The notes beneath the pieces are model-generated. The model did not search any database. It was not told the origin of the DNA and worked only from the letters and a program-made list of their open reading frames with translations. Shown here piece by piece: positions 25,400 to 34,770 of a DNA stretch of 64,000 nt. Every line of letters begins with the position of its first letter. Position 1 is the stretch's first letter. Made by a program: the position numbers and the translations under genes. Origin of the DNA: Massilia putida (GTDB taxonomy: Bacteria; Pseudomonadota; Gammaproteobacteria; Burkholderiales; Burkholderiaceae_D); the NCBI RefSeq assembly GCF_001941825.1, contig NZ_CP019038.1:1054001-1118000 (forward strand). The letters run 5' to 3'.

Positions 25400-25595
25400 T
25401 GATTCGTGTTCCTGATGCTTGCGCGCGCATGGGCACGAACGCCGTCCGCCGCGACCGAGACCCTATTGTAGAGCATAGATGCGCACCGGGCCGGCAGCCG
25501 GCCCGGATTTTTTTGCAGTGCGGTGCCCGGTGTCGCGCATCGGCAATGGTCCCGGGCAGTACAATATCATGGGATTACAGCAAGACGGAGACGAT

Positions 25596-26141
25596 ATGGC
25601 GCGCAGCGGACTTACGAAATCACAGGTCAGGGAGGCCCGCGACCGCCTGCTGGCGGAAGGCCGCCATCCGTCCGTCGACGCCGTGCGCCATGCCCTGGGC
25701 GATTCCGGCTCCAAATCGACCATCCACAAACACCTCAAGGAACTGCGCGGCGAAGACGGCGACGGCGACGGCGCGAGCGGCATCCGGCGCGAAGACACCG
25801 GCCGCGCCCTGCACGCCCTCGTCGACGCGCTGGCCGACCGCCTGCACGCCGACTTCGACGAGCGGGTGCGCCTGCTCCGCGCCGCCCACGACGAAGCGCT
25901 GCGCGCACGCGACCGCGAACTGGCCGCGTTGCAGAGCACCGTCGCCACGCTGACGGCCCGCGTGAAGCAACTGGAGACGGAAGCGCAGTTCGGCGCCGAC
26001 GACGCGCCCCTGCGCCACTGGCAGGACAGTCCCGGGGGGCCGCGCGGCTTTGGCCACTTCGACAACAGCCTGTTGAATTCACGCTCGTTCGTCGCCGACA
26101 GCTCCCCGTTCGACCTGATCCGGGCCGCCGCGCGCTCGTGA
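25596..26141 (+). CDS. KfrA-like DNA-binding protein
   Basis: A 181-aa protein. The N-terminal 60 residues (LTKSQVREARDRLLAEGRHP, GDSGSKSTIHKHLKEL) match the KfrA_N helix-turn-helix of plasmid and chromosomal regulators. A coiled-coil-rich middle follows (LHADFDERVRLLRAAHDEAL, and a leucine/glutamate stretch to ~135), then a flexible tail. The ATG at 25596 has CGGAGA ahead. Its stop overlaps the GTG of the FetA-like ATPase. Regulation of that transporter is an inference. Confidence 0.78.
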   Translation: MARSGLTKSQVREARDRLLAEGRHPSVDAVRHALGDSGSKSTIHKHLKELRGEDGDGDGASGIRREDTGRALHALVDALADRLHADFDERVRLLRAAHDEALRARDRELAALQSTVATLTARVKQLETEAQFGADDAPLRHWQDSPGGPRGFGHFDNSLLNSRSFVADSSPFDLIRAAARS

Positions 26142-26758
26142 CCGGCAGCGCCGCATCCACTCTCCTGTCCGCGCGCGGCCTGCGGTCGCCGTTCGGCGGG
26201 CCGTTCACCTTCGACGTGCACGCGGGCGAATGCATCGCCATCCAGGGCCCGTCCGGCGCGGGCAAGAGCGTCCTGCTGCGCATGCTGGCCGACCTCGACC
26301 CGCACGACGGCGACGCCCTGCTGGACGGCCGCCCCGCCGCGTCGATGCCGGCGCCGGATTGGCGCGCCGCCGTCGTCTACCAGGCCGCCGAACCGGCGTG
26401 GTGGGAAGCGACGGCCCGCGCGCACTTCGCGGCCGCGGACCAGGACGTCATCGACGGTACGCTGGCGGCACTGGGCCTGTCGACGAAGCTGCTGGACACG
26501 GAAATCGAACGCCTGTCGACGGGCGAGCGGCAGCGGCTCGCCCTCGTCCGCTCGCTGGCCCGGCGCCCGCGCGTGCTGCTGCTCGACGAACCGACGGCCG
26601 CGCTCGACCCGGACGCCGTCGCGCGCGTGGAAACCCTGCTGCGCGACTGCCTCGCGCGTGGCATGGCGATTCTGATCGTGACGCATTCGGGCGAGCAGGC
26701 GCGCCGCCTCGCGCACCGGACGTTCCGCCTCGAACAGGGCATCTTGACCACGCCATGA
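26138..26758 (+). CDS. fetA: ABC transporter ATPase, FetA/YbbL-like
   Basis: A short ABC ATPase of 206 aa. It has Walker A GPSGAGKSV, signature LSTGERQRLALVRS, Walker B VLLLDEPTAALD and the H-loop VTHSGEQ. It begins with GTG inside the stop of the KfrA-like gene and ends overlapping the permease start. With the FetB-type permease downstream it matches the E. coli FetAB (YbbLM) system, linked to iron export and oxidative-stress resistance. Confidence 0.85.
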   Translation: MTGSAASTLLSARGLRSPFGGPFTFDVHAGECIAIQGPSGAGKSVLLRMLADLDPHDGDALLDGRPAASMPAPDWRAAVVYQAAEPAWWEATARAHFAAADQDVIDGTLAALGLSTKLLDTEIERLSTGERQRLALVRSLARRPRVLLLDEPTAALDPDAVARVETLLRDCLARGMAILIVTHSGEQARRLAHRTFRLEQGILTTP

Positions 26759-27549
26759 ATGCGATCCACCTCGGCACCTGGGACCTGCTCGCGGCCGCGC
26801 TCCTGATCGTGCTGGAGGCCGCGCTGTCGCTGGCGCTGCGCCTCGGCCTGCACCGCCAAATCCTGGTCGCGGCCGTGCGCATGGTCGTGCAGCTGACGAT
26901 CGTCGGCCTCGTCCTGCGCCACGTGTTCGCGACGGCGTCCGCGCCGGCCACGCTGGCCGTCGTCCTGTTCATGATCGCGGCGGCCGCGCGCGAAGTCGCG
27001 ACGCGGCCGAAGCAACGCCTCAAGCGCCACATGAACTACCAGATCAGCGCCGCCGTCGTCTCCTGCGCCGGCTTCGCGACCGTCCTGCTGGCCCTGGCGA
27101 CGGCCGTGCGCCCGGCGCCCTGGTACGAACCGCGCTACGCGATTCCGCTGATGGGCATCGTGCTCGGCAGCGTGCTGAACGCCGCCAGCCTCGCGCTCGA
27201 CGGCATCCTCGACGGCGTCGTGCGCGAGCGCGCCCGCATCGAAGCGCGCCTCGCCCTCGGCACCCCGTTCCGCGACGCCATCGCACCGCTGGTCCGCAAC
27301 GCGACGCGGCGCGGCATGATCCCCGTGGCCAACCAGATGTCGGCCGCCGGCATCATCACGCTGCCCGGCATCATGACGGGCCAGCTGCTGGCCGGCATGG
27401 ACCCGATGGAAGCGGTGAAATACCAGATCCTGCTGATGTTCCTGCTGGCGGGCGCCAGCGGCCTGGCGGCGGTCGGCGCGGCGATGCTGGCGGTGCGGGC
27501 GCTGAGCGACGATCGGCAGCGCTTGCGGGTCGACCGGCTGAACGGCTAG
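26755..27549 (+). CDS. fetB: ABC transporter permease, FetB/UPF0014 family
   Basis: A 264-aa membrane protein with about seven hydrophobic helices. The family hallmarks are IPLMGIVLGSVLNAASLALDG and MIPVANQMSAAGIITLPGIMTGQLLAG. The ATG overlaps the ATPase stop. Its TAG shares the palindrome CTAG (27546-27549) with the stop of the convergent methyltransferase gene. Iron efflux is the known role of FetAB in E. coli; here it is inferred. Confidence 0.87.
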   Translation: MNAIHLGTWDLLAAALLIVLEAALSLALRLGLHRQILVAAVRMVVQLTIVGLVLRHVFATASAPATLAVVLFMIAAAAREVATRPKQRLKRHMNYQISAAVVSCAGFATVLLALATAVRPAPWYEPRYAIPLMGIVLGSVLNAASLALDGILDGVVRERARIEARLALGTPFRDAIAPLVRNATRRGMIPVANQMSAAGIITLPGIMTGQLLAGMDPMEAVKYQILLMFLLAGASGLAAVGAAMLAVRALSDDRQRLRVDRLNG

Positions 27550-28313
27550 ATCGGGCGGGCGGCGATCAGCATGGTGTCGACGGTGAAGCTGCCGTCGTCC
27601 CCGATGACGAAGTAATCCTTGACCTCGGCCGATGCGCGCCGCTGCAGCGAACGGATCGCCGCGACGTGGACTTCCGGCGTTTGCATCCGCTCGATCCACG
27701 GGCCGAACTCGAGGCGCAGCTTGTACGTCGCGACCTCCGCGATCGCAAAGCCGAGGGATGCCAGCGCCGTTTTCCACTCCTCCAGCGAGGCATTGCGCAC
27801 GTGGGAGGGATCGCGCAGCAGTTCCAGCGTCTGCAGCCAGGTGTCCAGCAACGGGACGCCGGGCGACACGACGTCCATGAACAGCGCGAGGCCGCCGGGT
27901 TTGACGACGCGCCGCATCTGCGCCAGCCCGTCCGTAAAAGCCCCCCAGTGATGCGCGCTGTAGCGGGTGGCCGCGATATCGAACGACGCGTCCGGGCATG
28001 ACAGCGCCTCGGCCGCGCCCTGCTTCGTGACGAGATTGTCCAGGCCCCTCCGGTGCGCTTCCGCGGCGACCGTCTCCAGCATCGCGGCCGACAGATCGCA
28101 GGCGACCACCTTCTTGACCAGAGGCGCCAGGCGGAACGCCACGTGGCCGCCGCCGCACCCCATGTCCAGCGCGACGGCGTCCGGACGGCTGCCGATCAAG
28201 GCGGCCATCCGCTCCAGGTCGGCGCCGGCCGCGTGCACGGCACTCGACAGATAGGCCTGGGCGCGGGAATCGTATTGTTCGAGGACGGTTGCGTCGTGGG
28301 TGGCGGTATCCAT
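27546..28313 (-). CDS. Class I SAM-dependent methyltransferase
   Basis: A 255-aa protein of the UbiE/Methyltransf_11 type. SAM motif I is ALDMGCGGGHVAF, with the acidic post-I residue in VVACDLSAAML; PGGLALFMDVVSPG forms the later strands. The start at 28313 has GGAGC ahead; a start at 28343 is in frame but less supported. It is divergent from an XRE regulator, which may control it. The substrate is unknown. Confidence 0.82.
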   Translation of the reverse strand: MDTATHDATVLEQYDSRAQAYLSSAVHAAGADLERMAALIGSRPDAVALDMGCGGGHVAFRLAPLVKKVVACDLSAAMLETVAAEAHRRGLDNLVTKQGAAEALSCPDASFDIAATRYSAHHWGAFTDGLAQMRRVVKPGGLALFMDVVSPGVPLLDTWLQTLELLRDPSHVRNASLEEWKTALASLGFAIAEVATYKLRLEFGPWIERMQTPEVHVAAIRSLQRRASAEVKDYFVIGDDGSFTVDTMLIAARPI

Positions 28314-28401
28314 GTTGGCTCCATGTTGAATGTGAGAGCCCATTGTCGAGCATGCATTTTCCTGCTACAAGGAGCCTGTTTATACTGGTATTACGAACAC
28401 C

Positions 28402-29238
28402 ATGACCGATTCCAACCGGCGCCAGATGCTCGGCGCCTTCATCCGCGCCCACCGCGCACGCCTGACGCCCGCCCGGCCCGGCGCCCGCCGCCGCACCCCC
28501 GGCCTGCGCCGCGAGGAGCTGGCCGACGCGGCCGGGCTGGGCGTCACGTGGATCACGTGGCTGGAACAGGGCCGGGACGTCCAGCCGTCCGCCGCCGCGC
28601 TGGCGCGCCTGTCCGACGCGCTGCAACTGTCCGCGGCGGAACGCGCATCGCTGTTCGACCTTGCCGGCAAAAAAGACCCGCGCGCGGGTGCCGCGGATGT
28701 CGACGCGATGTCTCCCGCCCTGCTGGCGCTGCCGGGACTGATGGCCGCGCCGGCCTACCTGCTCGACCACACATGGACGGCCCGCGCCTGGAACGGCGCC
28801 GCGGCCGCGTTGTTCGTCGGCTGGCTGGACCCGGATGCCGCCGACCGCAACCTGCTCCGTTACGTTTTTCTCCGTCCGGCGGCGCGGGAACTGATCGTGG
28901 ATTGGGAGACGCGGGCACGGCGGTTGGCGGCCGAGTTCCGGGCCGACTTCCACCGGCGGCCGGCGGACGCGGACATGCAAACCCTTGTTGAACAATTGCG
29001 CCAGGAAAGCGTGCTATTCGCGCAGTGCTGGGACAAGCAGGATGTGCTGCATCGGGAAGGCGGGGAGCGGCAGTTCAGGCATCCGGTCCGCGGGGAGCTC
29101 AGGTTTGTTCAGACGACCTTGCTGGTGGCGTTGCAGATGGAAATCAAGCTGGTATGTCTGGCGGGCGAGCAGTGTGGTCCCGGTCAATCGGACGGATTCG
29201 GAAGTGAACCTTGTGCGGAGAGATCGGTCGAGAGGTAA
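28402..29238 (+). CDS. XRE-family regulator with MmyB-like ligand domain
   Basis: A 278-aa regulator. The N-terminal helix-turn-helix (TPGLRREELADAAGLGVTWI, then WLEQGRDVQPS) is the form found in actinobacterial and proteobacterial MmyB-like proteins. It is followed by a PAS-like domain (residues ~95-245) that in this family may bind fatty acids. It is divergent from a methyltransferase gene across an 88-base gap and lies 34 bases before the ferritin-like gene. The last 20 residues are low-complexity. Confidence 0.82.
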   Translation: MTDSNRRQMLGAFIRAHRARLTPARPGARRRTPGLRREELADAAGLGVTWITWLEQGRDVQPSAAALARLSDALQLSAAERASLFDLAGKKDPRAGAADVDAMSPALLALPGLMAAPAYLLDHTWTARAWNGAAAALFVGWLDPDAADRNLLRYVFLRPAARELIVDWETRARRLAAEFRADFHRRPADADMQTLVEQLRQESVLFAQCWDKQDVLHREGGERQFRHPVRGELRFVQTTLLVALQMEIKLVCLAGEQCGPGQSDGFGSEPCAERSVER

Positions 29239-29272
29239 ACGAAACGAACTACGAGCACTGCGCACAGGGAGC

Positions 29273-30268
29273 ATGGACAAGGACGCCACGGACCCGTTCG
29301 ACGTCGCCAGCCTGGTGCCGGACTTCCGGCCGCCGCCGGTAGCGACGCACGCCGGCGGCGCGCAGCTGGCCTTTGCTGACGCGCGCATGCGGCATTGGCG
29401 CTACCCGGTCGACGGCCCGCTCGTGCCCGGCTCGGACCGCCATGGCGACGCGACCTGCCGCATGTTCCACGATACCTTCAATCCCTATCGTCCCGCCGTG
29501 CTGGACTGGCCCGAGCTGGCACCTGCGACACGCGATCGCATCGTCGCGCTGCCGATCTGGGACATCGCCGTGCAGACGGAAGGCAAGGCGCGCCTGCGCA
29601 TGGCCGCCTATGCCGGCACCCTGCAAGAGCCCGGCATGCGCCACGCGCTCGCGCTGAACGCGTGGGAGGAACAGCGCCACAAGGAAGTCCTGACGCGCAT
29701 GGTGGCGGCCTATGGCATCGAACTGGCGCCCGAGCCGCCGCCGCCCCTGCCCCGGGACGCGGAATGGGCATACCTCGTCACCGGCTACAGCGAATGCATC
29801 GACAGCTTCTTCGCATTCGGCCTGTTCGAACTGGCGCGGCGTTCCGGCTTGTTTCCGCCGGCCCTCGTCGACACGTTCGAACCCGTGATGCAGGAAGAGT
29901 GCCGCCACATCCTGCTGTTCGCCAACTGGGCCGCCTGGCACCGCGCCCGCCTTCCGCTGTGGCGCCGCGCGCGTTTCGAGGCCAAGGTCGCGGCCGTCTG
30001 GTGCTTCCTCGCATGGGAGCGGATCGGCCTCGCGCGCGCCGTCGACGCGCATGACACCCCGCACGCGCAGGACAACAATTTCACGCTGCACGGCGCGCAA
30101 TCGGTGGCGGACAACGGCGTCGGCCTGTGCGACCTGCTCGCGCTCTGCCTTGCCGAAAACGACCGGCGTTTTGCCGGCTACGACGCACGGCTGCTGCGCC
30201 CGACGACCGTGCCCCGGCTGGCCGGGCTCGTGCTGCGCCTGGCCGGGGTGTTCGGACGGCGGCGCTGA
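29273..30268 (+). CDS. Ferritin-like di-iron carboxylate protein
   Basis: A 331-aa helical protein that I cannot name, with a complete di-iron ligand pattern. E103, E133-Q-R-H136, E174 and E209-C-R-H212 reproduce the E / ExxH / E / ExxH arrangement of ribonucleotide-reductase-R2-like and ferritin-like oxygenases. The N-terminal ~100 residues are a separate region. It starts 34 bases after the XRE regulator and converges on hpnA at the edge of the hopanoid locus. An oxidase or hydroxylase role, perhaps on a lipid, is inference. Confidence 0.7.
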   Translation: MDKDATDPFDVASLVPDFRPPPVATHAGGAQLAFADARMRHWRYPVDGPLVPGSDRHGDATCRMFHDTFNPYRPAVLDWPELAPATRDRIVALPIWDIAVQTEGKARLRMAAYAGTLQEPGMRHALALNAWEEQRHKEVLTRMVAAYGIELAPEPPPPLPRDAEWAYLVTGYSECIDSFFAFGLFELARRSGLFPPALVDTFEPVMQEECRHILLFANWAAWHRARLPLWRRARFEAKVAAVWCFLAWERIGLARAVDAHDTPHAQDNNFTLHGAQSVADNGVGLCDLLALCLAENDRRFAGYDARLLRPTTVPRLAGLVLRLAGVFGRRR

Positions 30269-30302
30269 ACCGGCCGGCACCGGATATCGCCGCATCAAGC
30301 CG

Positions 30303-30332
30303 CATCGCGCCACATCGCGCCACATCGCGCCA
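30303..30332. repeat. Three tandem copies of a 10-bp unit
   Basis: CATCGCGCCA is repeated exactly three times, ending at the base before the hpnA stop. A degenerate copy may precede it. It fills the gap between two convergent genes. Confidence 0.7.
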
Positions 30333-31331
30333 TCAGTCGAGATAGCCCTCGCGTCCGAACCACGCCACCGCCGCCCGGACGCCGTCCATGTACGGCCCGG
30401 GCCGGTAGCCGAGCTCCCGCTCCGCCTTGGCCGACGAAAAAAACATCCGGTTACGCGACATCTTCAAACCGTCCACCGTCAGGAACGGCTCCCGGCCGCG
30501 CAGGCGCGCCAGTGCCTCGGCCGCGTGCGCCAGCGGCACCAGCGGCGCGGCCGGCAATCGCAGGCGCGGCGGCGGCCGGCCGACGAGTTCCGCGATCCCG
30601 CCCAGCAGATCCCGCAGCATCACGTTCTGCCCGCCGAGGATGTAGCGCTCGCCCACGCGCCCATGCGCCAGCGCGAGCATATGCCCATGCGCCACGTCCT
30701 CGACGTCGACGACGTTCAACCCCGTCTCCACGTAGGCCGGCATCCGTCCGCGCGCCGCCTCGACGATGATGCGGCCGGTCGGCGTCGGCCGCACGTCGCG
30801 CGCGCCGACCGGCGTCGACGGGTTGACGATCACGGCCGGCAAGCCATCGTGCGCGACCATACGCTCGACCAGCCGTTCGGCCGCCACCTTGCTGCGCTTG
30901 TACGCGCCGATGGCTTCATTCTCCGCCAGCGGCGCGTCTTCCGTGGCCGCCACGGTCGACGGCCCCACCCGCAGCGTGGCCACGCTGCTGGTCACGACGA
31001 TGCGCTCGACCCCGGTCGCCAGTGCGGCCCGCATCACGGCCTGCGTGCCGGCGAGGTTGTTGCGCATGATCTCGCCAGGGTCCGGCGCCCACAGCCGGTA
31101 ATCCGCTGCGACATGCAGCAGGAAGCGTGCACCGTCCAGCGCGCGCCCGATGGCGGCCGGGTCGCGCATGTCGCCTTCGATGAGCTCGGCGTCGAGCCCC
31201 ACCAGGTTGCGCCGCGGGCTGCCGGCGCGCACCAGAACACGGACGGCATAACCCTGCGCCAGTGCCGCGCGCGCCACGGCGGCCCCGACGAATCCGGCCG
31301 CGCCCGTGACCAGCACGAGGTTTCCGCCCAT
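30333..31331 (-). CDS. hpnA: Hopanoid-associated sugar epimerase
   Basis: An NAD-dependent epimerase/dehydratase of about 332 aa. It has the Rossmann motif VTGAAGFVGAAVARAAL and the catalytic YKRSK. The overall pattern (VLHVAADYRLWAPDP-like segment, YILGGQNVMLRDLL) is characteristic of HpnA. Its exact step in hopanoid metabolism is not settled. I chose ATG at 31331; GTG at 31343 is in frame. It is divergent from ispH across a 146-base promoter region in which I see no clear operator. Confidence 0.88.
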   Translation of the reverse strand: MGGNLVLVTGAAGFVGAAVARAALAQGYAVRVLVRAGSPRRNLVGLDAELIEGDMRDPAAIGRALDGARFLLHVAADYRLWAPDPGEIMRNNLAGTQAVMRAALATGVERIVVTSSVATLRVGPSTVAATEDAPLAENEAIGAYKRSKVAAERLVERMVAHDGLPAVIVNPSTPVGARDVRPTPTGRIIVEAARGRMPAYVETGLNVVDVEDVAHGHMLALAHGRVGERYILGGQNVMLRDLLGGIAELVGRPPPRLRLPAAPLVPLAHAAEALARLRGREPFLTVDGLKMSRNRMFFSSAKAERELGYRPGPYMDGVRAAVAWFGREGYLD

Positions 31332-31477
31332 CACCACTCTCACTTTCCCGATCCATCAGCGGCGCATTTTAGGCCCGGCATGCGATCGGCATAAAGCATC
31401 CAGATCAAACATATCGGCTGAACTTGTGCGCCCGCGCCCACTCCAATCTGCACGACCGGAAAGCACGGGGAACCGTC

Positions 31478-32419
31478 ATGCATGTGATCCTTGCCCAGCC
31501 GCGCGGGTTTTGCGCGGGCGTCGTCCGAGCCATCGAGATCGTCGAGCGCGCACTCGAACGGCACGGCGCGCCTGTGTACGTGCGCCACGAAATCGTCCAC
31601 AACAAGGCCGTCGTGAACGGGCTGCGCGCCAAGGGCGCCGTGTTCGTCGAAGAGCTCGGCGAGGTGCCGCGGCAGGCCGTGACGATCTTCAGCGCGCACG
31701 GCGTGGCCCGCACGGTCGAGGCCGACGCGGAGACGCGCGCCCTGCACGTGCTGGACGCGACCTGTCCGCTCGTCGCCAAGGTCCACATCCAGGGCCGCCA
31801 GTACGCGGCCAGCGGGCGCACGGTGATCCTGATCGGCCATCCGGGCCACCCCGAGGTCGAGGGGACCATGGGCCAGATCGACGGCCGCGTCCTGCTCGTG
31901 AGTGACGAGCGCGAAGCGGAGGCGCTCGACCTGCCGGCCGACACGCCGGTGGCGTACGTGACGCAGACGACGCTCAGCGTGGACGACACGCGCAACGTCA
32001 TCGCGGCGCTGCGGCGGCGCTTCACCGACATCGTCGGCCCCGACGTGCGCGACATCTGCTACGCCACGCAAAACCGCCAGCGCGCCGTGCGCGACCTGTG
32101 CCGCCGGGTCGACGTGCTGCTCGTCGTCGGCGCGCCGAACAGCTCGAACTCGAACCGGTTGCGCGAGATCGGCGCCGAGACCGGCACCCCGACGTGGCTG
32201 CTGGCCGACGGCAGCGAGCTCGATCCCGCCTGGGTCGCGGGCGCGGCCGTGGTCGGCATCACGGCCGGCGCCTCCGCGCCCGAGGCCATGGTCGAGCACG
32301 TGATCGACGCCCTGCGCGCGCTCGGGCCCGTCGACGTCTCGACGATGGACGGCATCGAGGAACACATCGAATTCCGGTTGCCGCGCGCGCTCGCGGGCTC
32401 CGGCCGAACGGACAAGTAA
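31478..32419 (+). CDS. ispH: 4-hydroxy-3-methylbut-2-enyl diphosphate reductase
   Basis: The last enzyme of the MEP pathway, making IPP and DMAPP; 313 aa. The three cluster-binding cysteines are in GFCAGV, DATCPLV and [10 protein letters not shown], and the substrate-binding SSNSNRL and TAGASAPE motifs are intact. The ATG at 31478 gives the standard start [15 protein letters not shown]. It heads the plus-strand hopanoid genes 24 bases before hpnH. It is probably a second, dedicated ispH; the housekeeping copy would be elsewhere. Confidence 0.93.
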   Translation: MHVILAQPRGFCAGVVRAIEIVERALERHGAPVYVRHEIVHNKAVVNGLRAKGAVFVEELGEVPRQAVTIFSAHGVARTVEADAETRALHVLDATCPLVAKVHIQGRQYAASGRTVILIGHPGHPEVEGTMGQIDGRVLLVSDEREAEALDLPADTPVAYVTQTTLSVDDTRNVIAALRRRFTDIVGPDVRDICYATQNRQRAVRDLCRRVDVLLVVGAPNSSNSNRLREIGAETGTPTWLLADGSELDPAWVAGAAVVGITAGASAPEAMVEHVIDALRALGPVDVSTMDGIEEHIEFRLPRALAGSGRTDK

Positions 32420-32443
32420 CGAGGAAATGCGGAGGAGACGCGC

Positions 32444-33586
32444 ATGGCGATTCCGTTCCTGCAAAAAGCCCTGGTCGGCGCCTACGTGCTGCGCAAGCAC
32501 CTGGCCGGCGAGCGCCGCTACCCGCTCGCGCTGATGCTCGAGCCCCTGTTCCGCTGCAACCTGGCCTGCGCGGGATGCGGCAAGATCGATTATCCGGGCG
32601 AGATCCTGGACCAGCGCCTGTCGGTGGACGAATGCCTGGACGCCGTCGACGAATGCGGCGCGCCCGTCGTCTCCATCGCGGGCGGCGAGCCGCTGCTGCA
32701 CAAGGACATGCCCGCGATCGTCGCCGGCATCGTCGCCCGGCATAAATTCGTCTACCTGTGCACCAATGCCCTGCTGATGGACCGACAGCTCGACAAATTC
32801 CGTCCGGGCCCGTTCTTCACGTGGTCCGTGCACCTCGACGGCGACGAGGACATGCACGACCGCTCCGTCTGCCGGCCGGGCGTCTACCGGCGCGCGGTCG
32901 CCGCGATCGCGCACGCCAAGGCGCTGGGTTTCCGCGTCAACGTCAACTGCACGCTGTTCAACGACGCCCAGCCCGACCGCGTGGCCCGCTTCTTCGACAC
33001 GTTGAAGGCGATGGAGGTCGACGGCATCACCGTATCGCCCGGCTATGCGTACGAGCGCGCCCCGGAGCAACAGCATTTCCTCGCACGCAGTCGAACCAGG
33101 CAATTGTTCCGGGACATATTCGCGCGCGGCGAAGGCGGGCGCCGCTGGGCGTTCAGCCAGTCCAGCCTGTTCCTTGACTTCCTCGCCGGGAACCAGACCT
33201 ATCACTGCACGCCCTGGGGCAATCCCACCCGTACGGTATTCGGCTGGCAACGCCCCTGCTACCTGCTCGGCGAGGGATATGCCCGCACGTTCCGCGAACT
33301 CATGGACGAGACCGACTGGGATGCCTACGGCACGGGTCGCTACGAAAAATGCGCCGACTGCATGGTGCACAGCGGCTACGAGGCAAGCGCCGTCACGGAC
33401 ACCCTCGCCCGTCCCATTGCCGCCGCGAAGGTCGCGCTGCGGGGCGTGACGACGCGCGGACCGATGGCGCCCGACATCCCGCTGGCCGATCAGCGCCCCG
33501 CGCAGCACGTGCATGCGCATCAGGTCGCCATCCGGCTGGAAGAGATCCGGGGCCGCAAGGCCGGGATGAACGGGGGCGCGCCGTGA
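32444..33586 (+). CDS. hpnH: Radical SAM adenosylhopane synthase
   Basis: A 380-aa radical SAM protein that joins adenosyl to diploptene, giving adenosylhopane. The cluster motif CNLACAGC sits at C38, C42 and C45, followed by SIAGGEPLLHKD. The C-terminal cysteine-containing stretch (YEKCADCMVHSGYEASAV) is typical of HpnH. GGAG lies before the ATG. Its stop overlaps the hpnI start. The enzyme lets the locus make C35 hopanoids. Confidence 0.94.
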   Translation: MAIPFLQKALVGAYVLRKHLAGERRYPLALMLEPLFRCNLACAGCGKIDYPGEILDQRLSVDECLDAVDECGAPVVSIAGGEPLLHKDMPAIVAGIVARHKFVYLCTNALLMDRQLDKFRPGPFFTWSVHLDGDEDMHDRSVCRPGVYRRAVAAIAHAKALGFRVNVNCTLFNDAQPDRVARFFDTLKAMEVDGITVSPGYAYERAPEQQHFLARSRTRQLFRDIFARGEGGRRWAFSQSSLFLDFLAGNQTYHCTPWGNPTRTVFGWQRPCYLLGEGYARTFRELMDETDWDAYGTGRYEKCADCMVHSGYEASAVTDTLARPIAAAKVALRGVTTRGPMAPDIPLADQRPAQHVHAHQVAIRLEEIRGRKAGMNGGAP

Positions 33587-34770
33587 TGGCGCCGGCGCTG
33601 CCGTCGTTCGCGGCCATTGCCGGCACGGCGCTGACGCTGCTGGCGGCACTGTACGCGCTGGCCGCCCTGCTCTGCCGCGGACGCCCCGCGCGCGGTCCGG
33701 AGAACACGCGGGCCCCGACACCCGTCACGGTGCTCAAGCCCCTGTGCGGCGCCGAGCCGCGCCTGGAAGACAACCTCGCCGGCTTGTGCACGCAAACCCA
33801 TCCGTGTTACCAGCTCGTGTTCGGCGTCCGCGCGCCGGACGACCCGGCCATCGCCGTCGTCGCGCGACTCGCGCACCGTTTCCCCAACGTCGACATGCGC
33901 CTCGTCGTCGATCCGCGGGTTCACGGCAGCAATCGCAAGGTGAGCAACCTGATCAACATGATCGGTGCCGCGCGCCATCCGTGGCTGGTACTGGCCGACA
34001 GCGACATTGCCGTCGAGCCCGACTACCTCGCGCGCGTGACGGCGCCGCTCGCCTTGCCGGACGTCGGCATCGTCACCTGTCTCTACCACGGACGCCCGGC
34101 GGACGGGTTCTGGTCCCGCATCGGCGCGCTCTTCATCGACACGTGGTTCGCACCGTCCGTGCGTGTCGCGAGCAGCGGCGGCGGCAGTGCCTTCGCCTTC
34201 GGCGCGACGATCGCCGTGCGGGCGTCGACGCTGCGCGCCATCGGCGGTGTCGAGGTCTTGAAGAACCGCCTGGCCGACGACTACCGACTCGGCGAACTCA
34301 CCCGCGGCCTGGGCCTCAGGACGGTCCTGTCCGACGTCTGCGTCGCCACCGACGTGACCGAAGACAGCCTGCGCGCGCTGTGGGCACGCGAGCGGCGCTG
34401 GATGCAGACCATCCGCTCCCTCAATCCGCTCGGCTATGCCTGCACCTTCATCACCTTCACCCTGCCGATGCTGGCGCTCGGTGTGTCCCTGGCACCGACC
34501 GCGTGGAATGCGGCGCTGGCGCTGGCCGGCGGCGCCGCGCGTCTCGGCCTGCATTGGCGGCAGCCGGCGCCCGGCGTGCCGGCACCCGGCCATGCCCGCC
34601 ATGCCCTGCTGCGCGATTGCCTGCTGTTGGCGGCGTGGCTGAGCGGCTTCACGGGCACGACGGCGCGCTGGCGCGGGCACCGCCTGCCCATCGATACAGG
34701 CCGCGCGCCGGCGGACGCCACAACGGAATCGCCATCCAGGCGACAACGCTCATGGACACCACGACGATGA
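33586..34770 (+). CDS. hpnI: Hopanoid glycosyltransferase
   Basis: A membrane-linked GT2 glycosyltransferase of 394 aa. An N-terminal helix is followed by a glycosyltransferase fold (VTVLKPLCGAEPRLEDNL, VLADSDIAVEPDYL, ERRWMQTIRSL) like ceramide glucosyltransferases. C-terminal membrane helices follow. HpnI adds N-acetylglucosamine to bacteriohopanetetrol. The start overlaps the hpnH stop; GTG at 33583 is an equal alternative. The last 30 residues are low-complexity. Confidence 0.9.
   Translation: MAPALPSFAAIAGTALTLLAALYALAALLCRGRPARGPENTRAPTPVTVLKPLCGAEPRLEDNLAGLCTQTHPCYQLVFGVRAPDDPAIAVVARLAHRFPNVDMRLVVDPRVHGSNRKVSNLINMIGAARHPWLVLADSDIAVEPDYLARVTAPLALPDVGIVTCLYHGRPADGFWSRIGALFIDTWFAPSVRVASSGGGSAFAFGATIAVRASTLRAIGGVEVLKNRLADDYRLGELTRGLGLRTVLSDVCVATDVTEDSLRALWARERRWMQTIRSLNPLGYACTFITFTLPMLALGVSLAPTAWNAALALAGGAARLGLHWRQPAPGVPAPGHARHALLRDCLLLAAWLSGFTGTTARWRGHRLPIDTGRAPADATTESPSRRQRSWTPRR

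Noticed and set aside
25596..26141. Plasmid-borne origin because of the KfrA-like protein
   Set aside because: No replication or partition genes are nearby and chromosomal metabolic genes surround it.
29239..29272. A separate short gene between the XRE regulator and the ferritin-like gene
   Set aside because: Only 34 bases, with no room for a gene.
30303..30332. CRISPR array
   Set aside because: Units are 10 bp, contiguous and without spacers.
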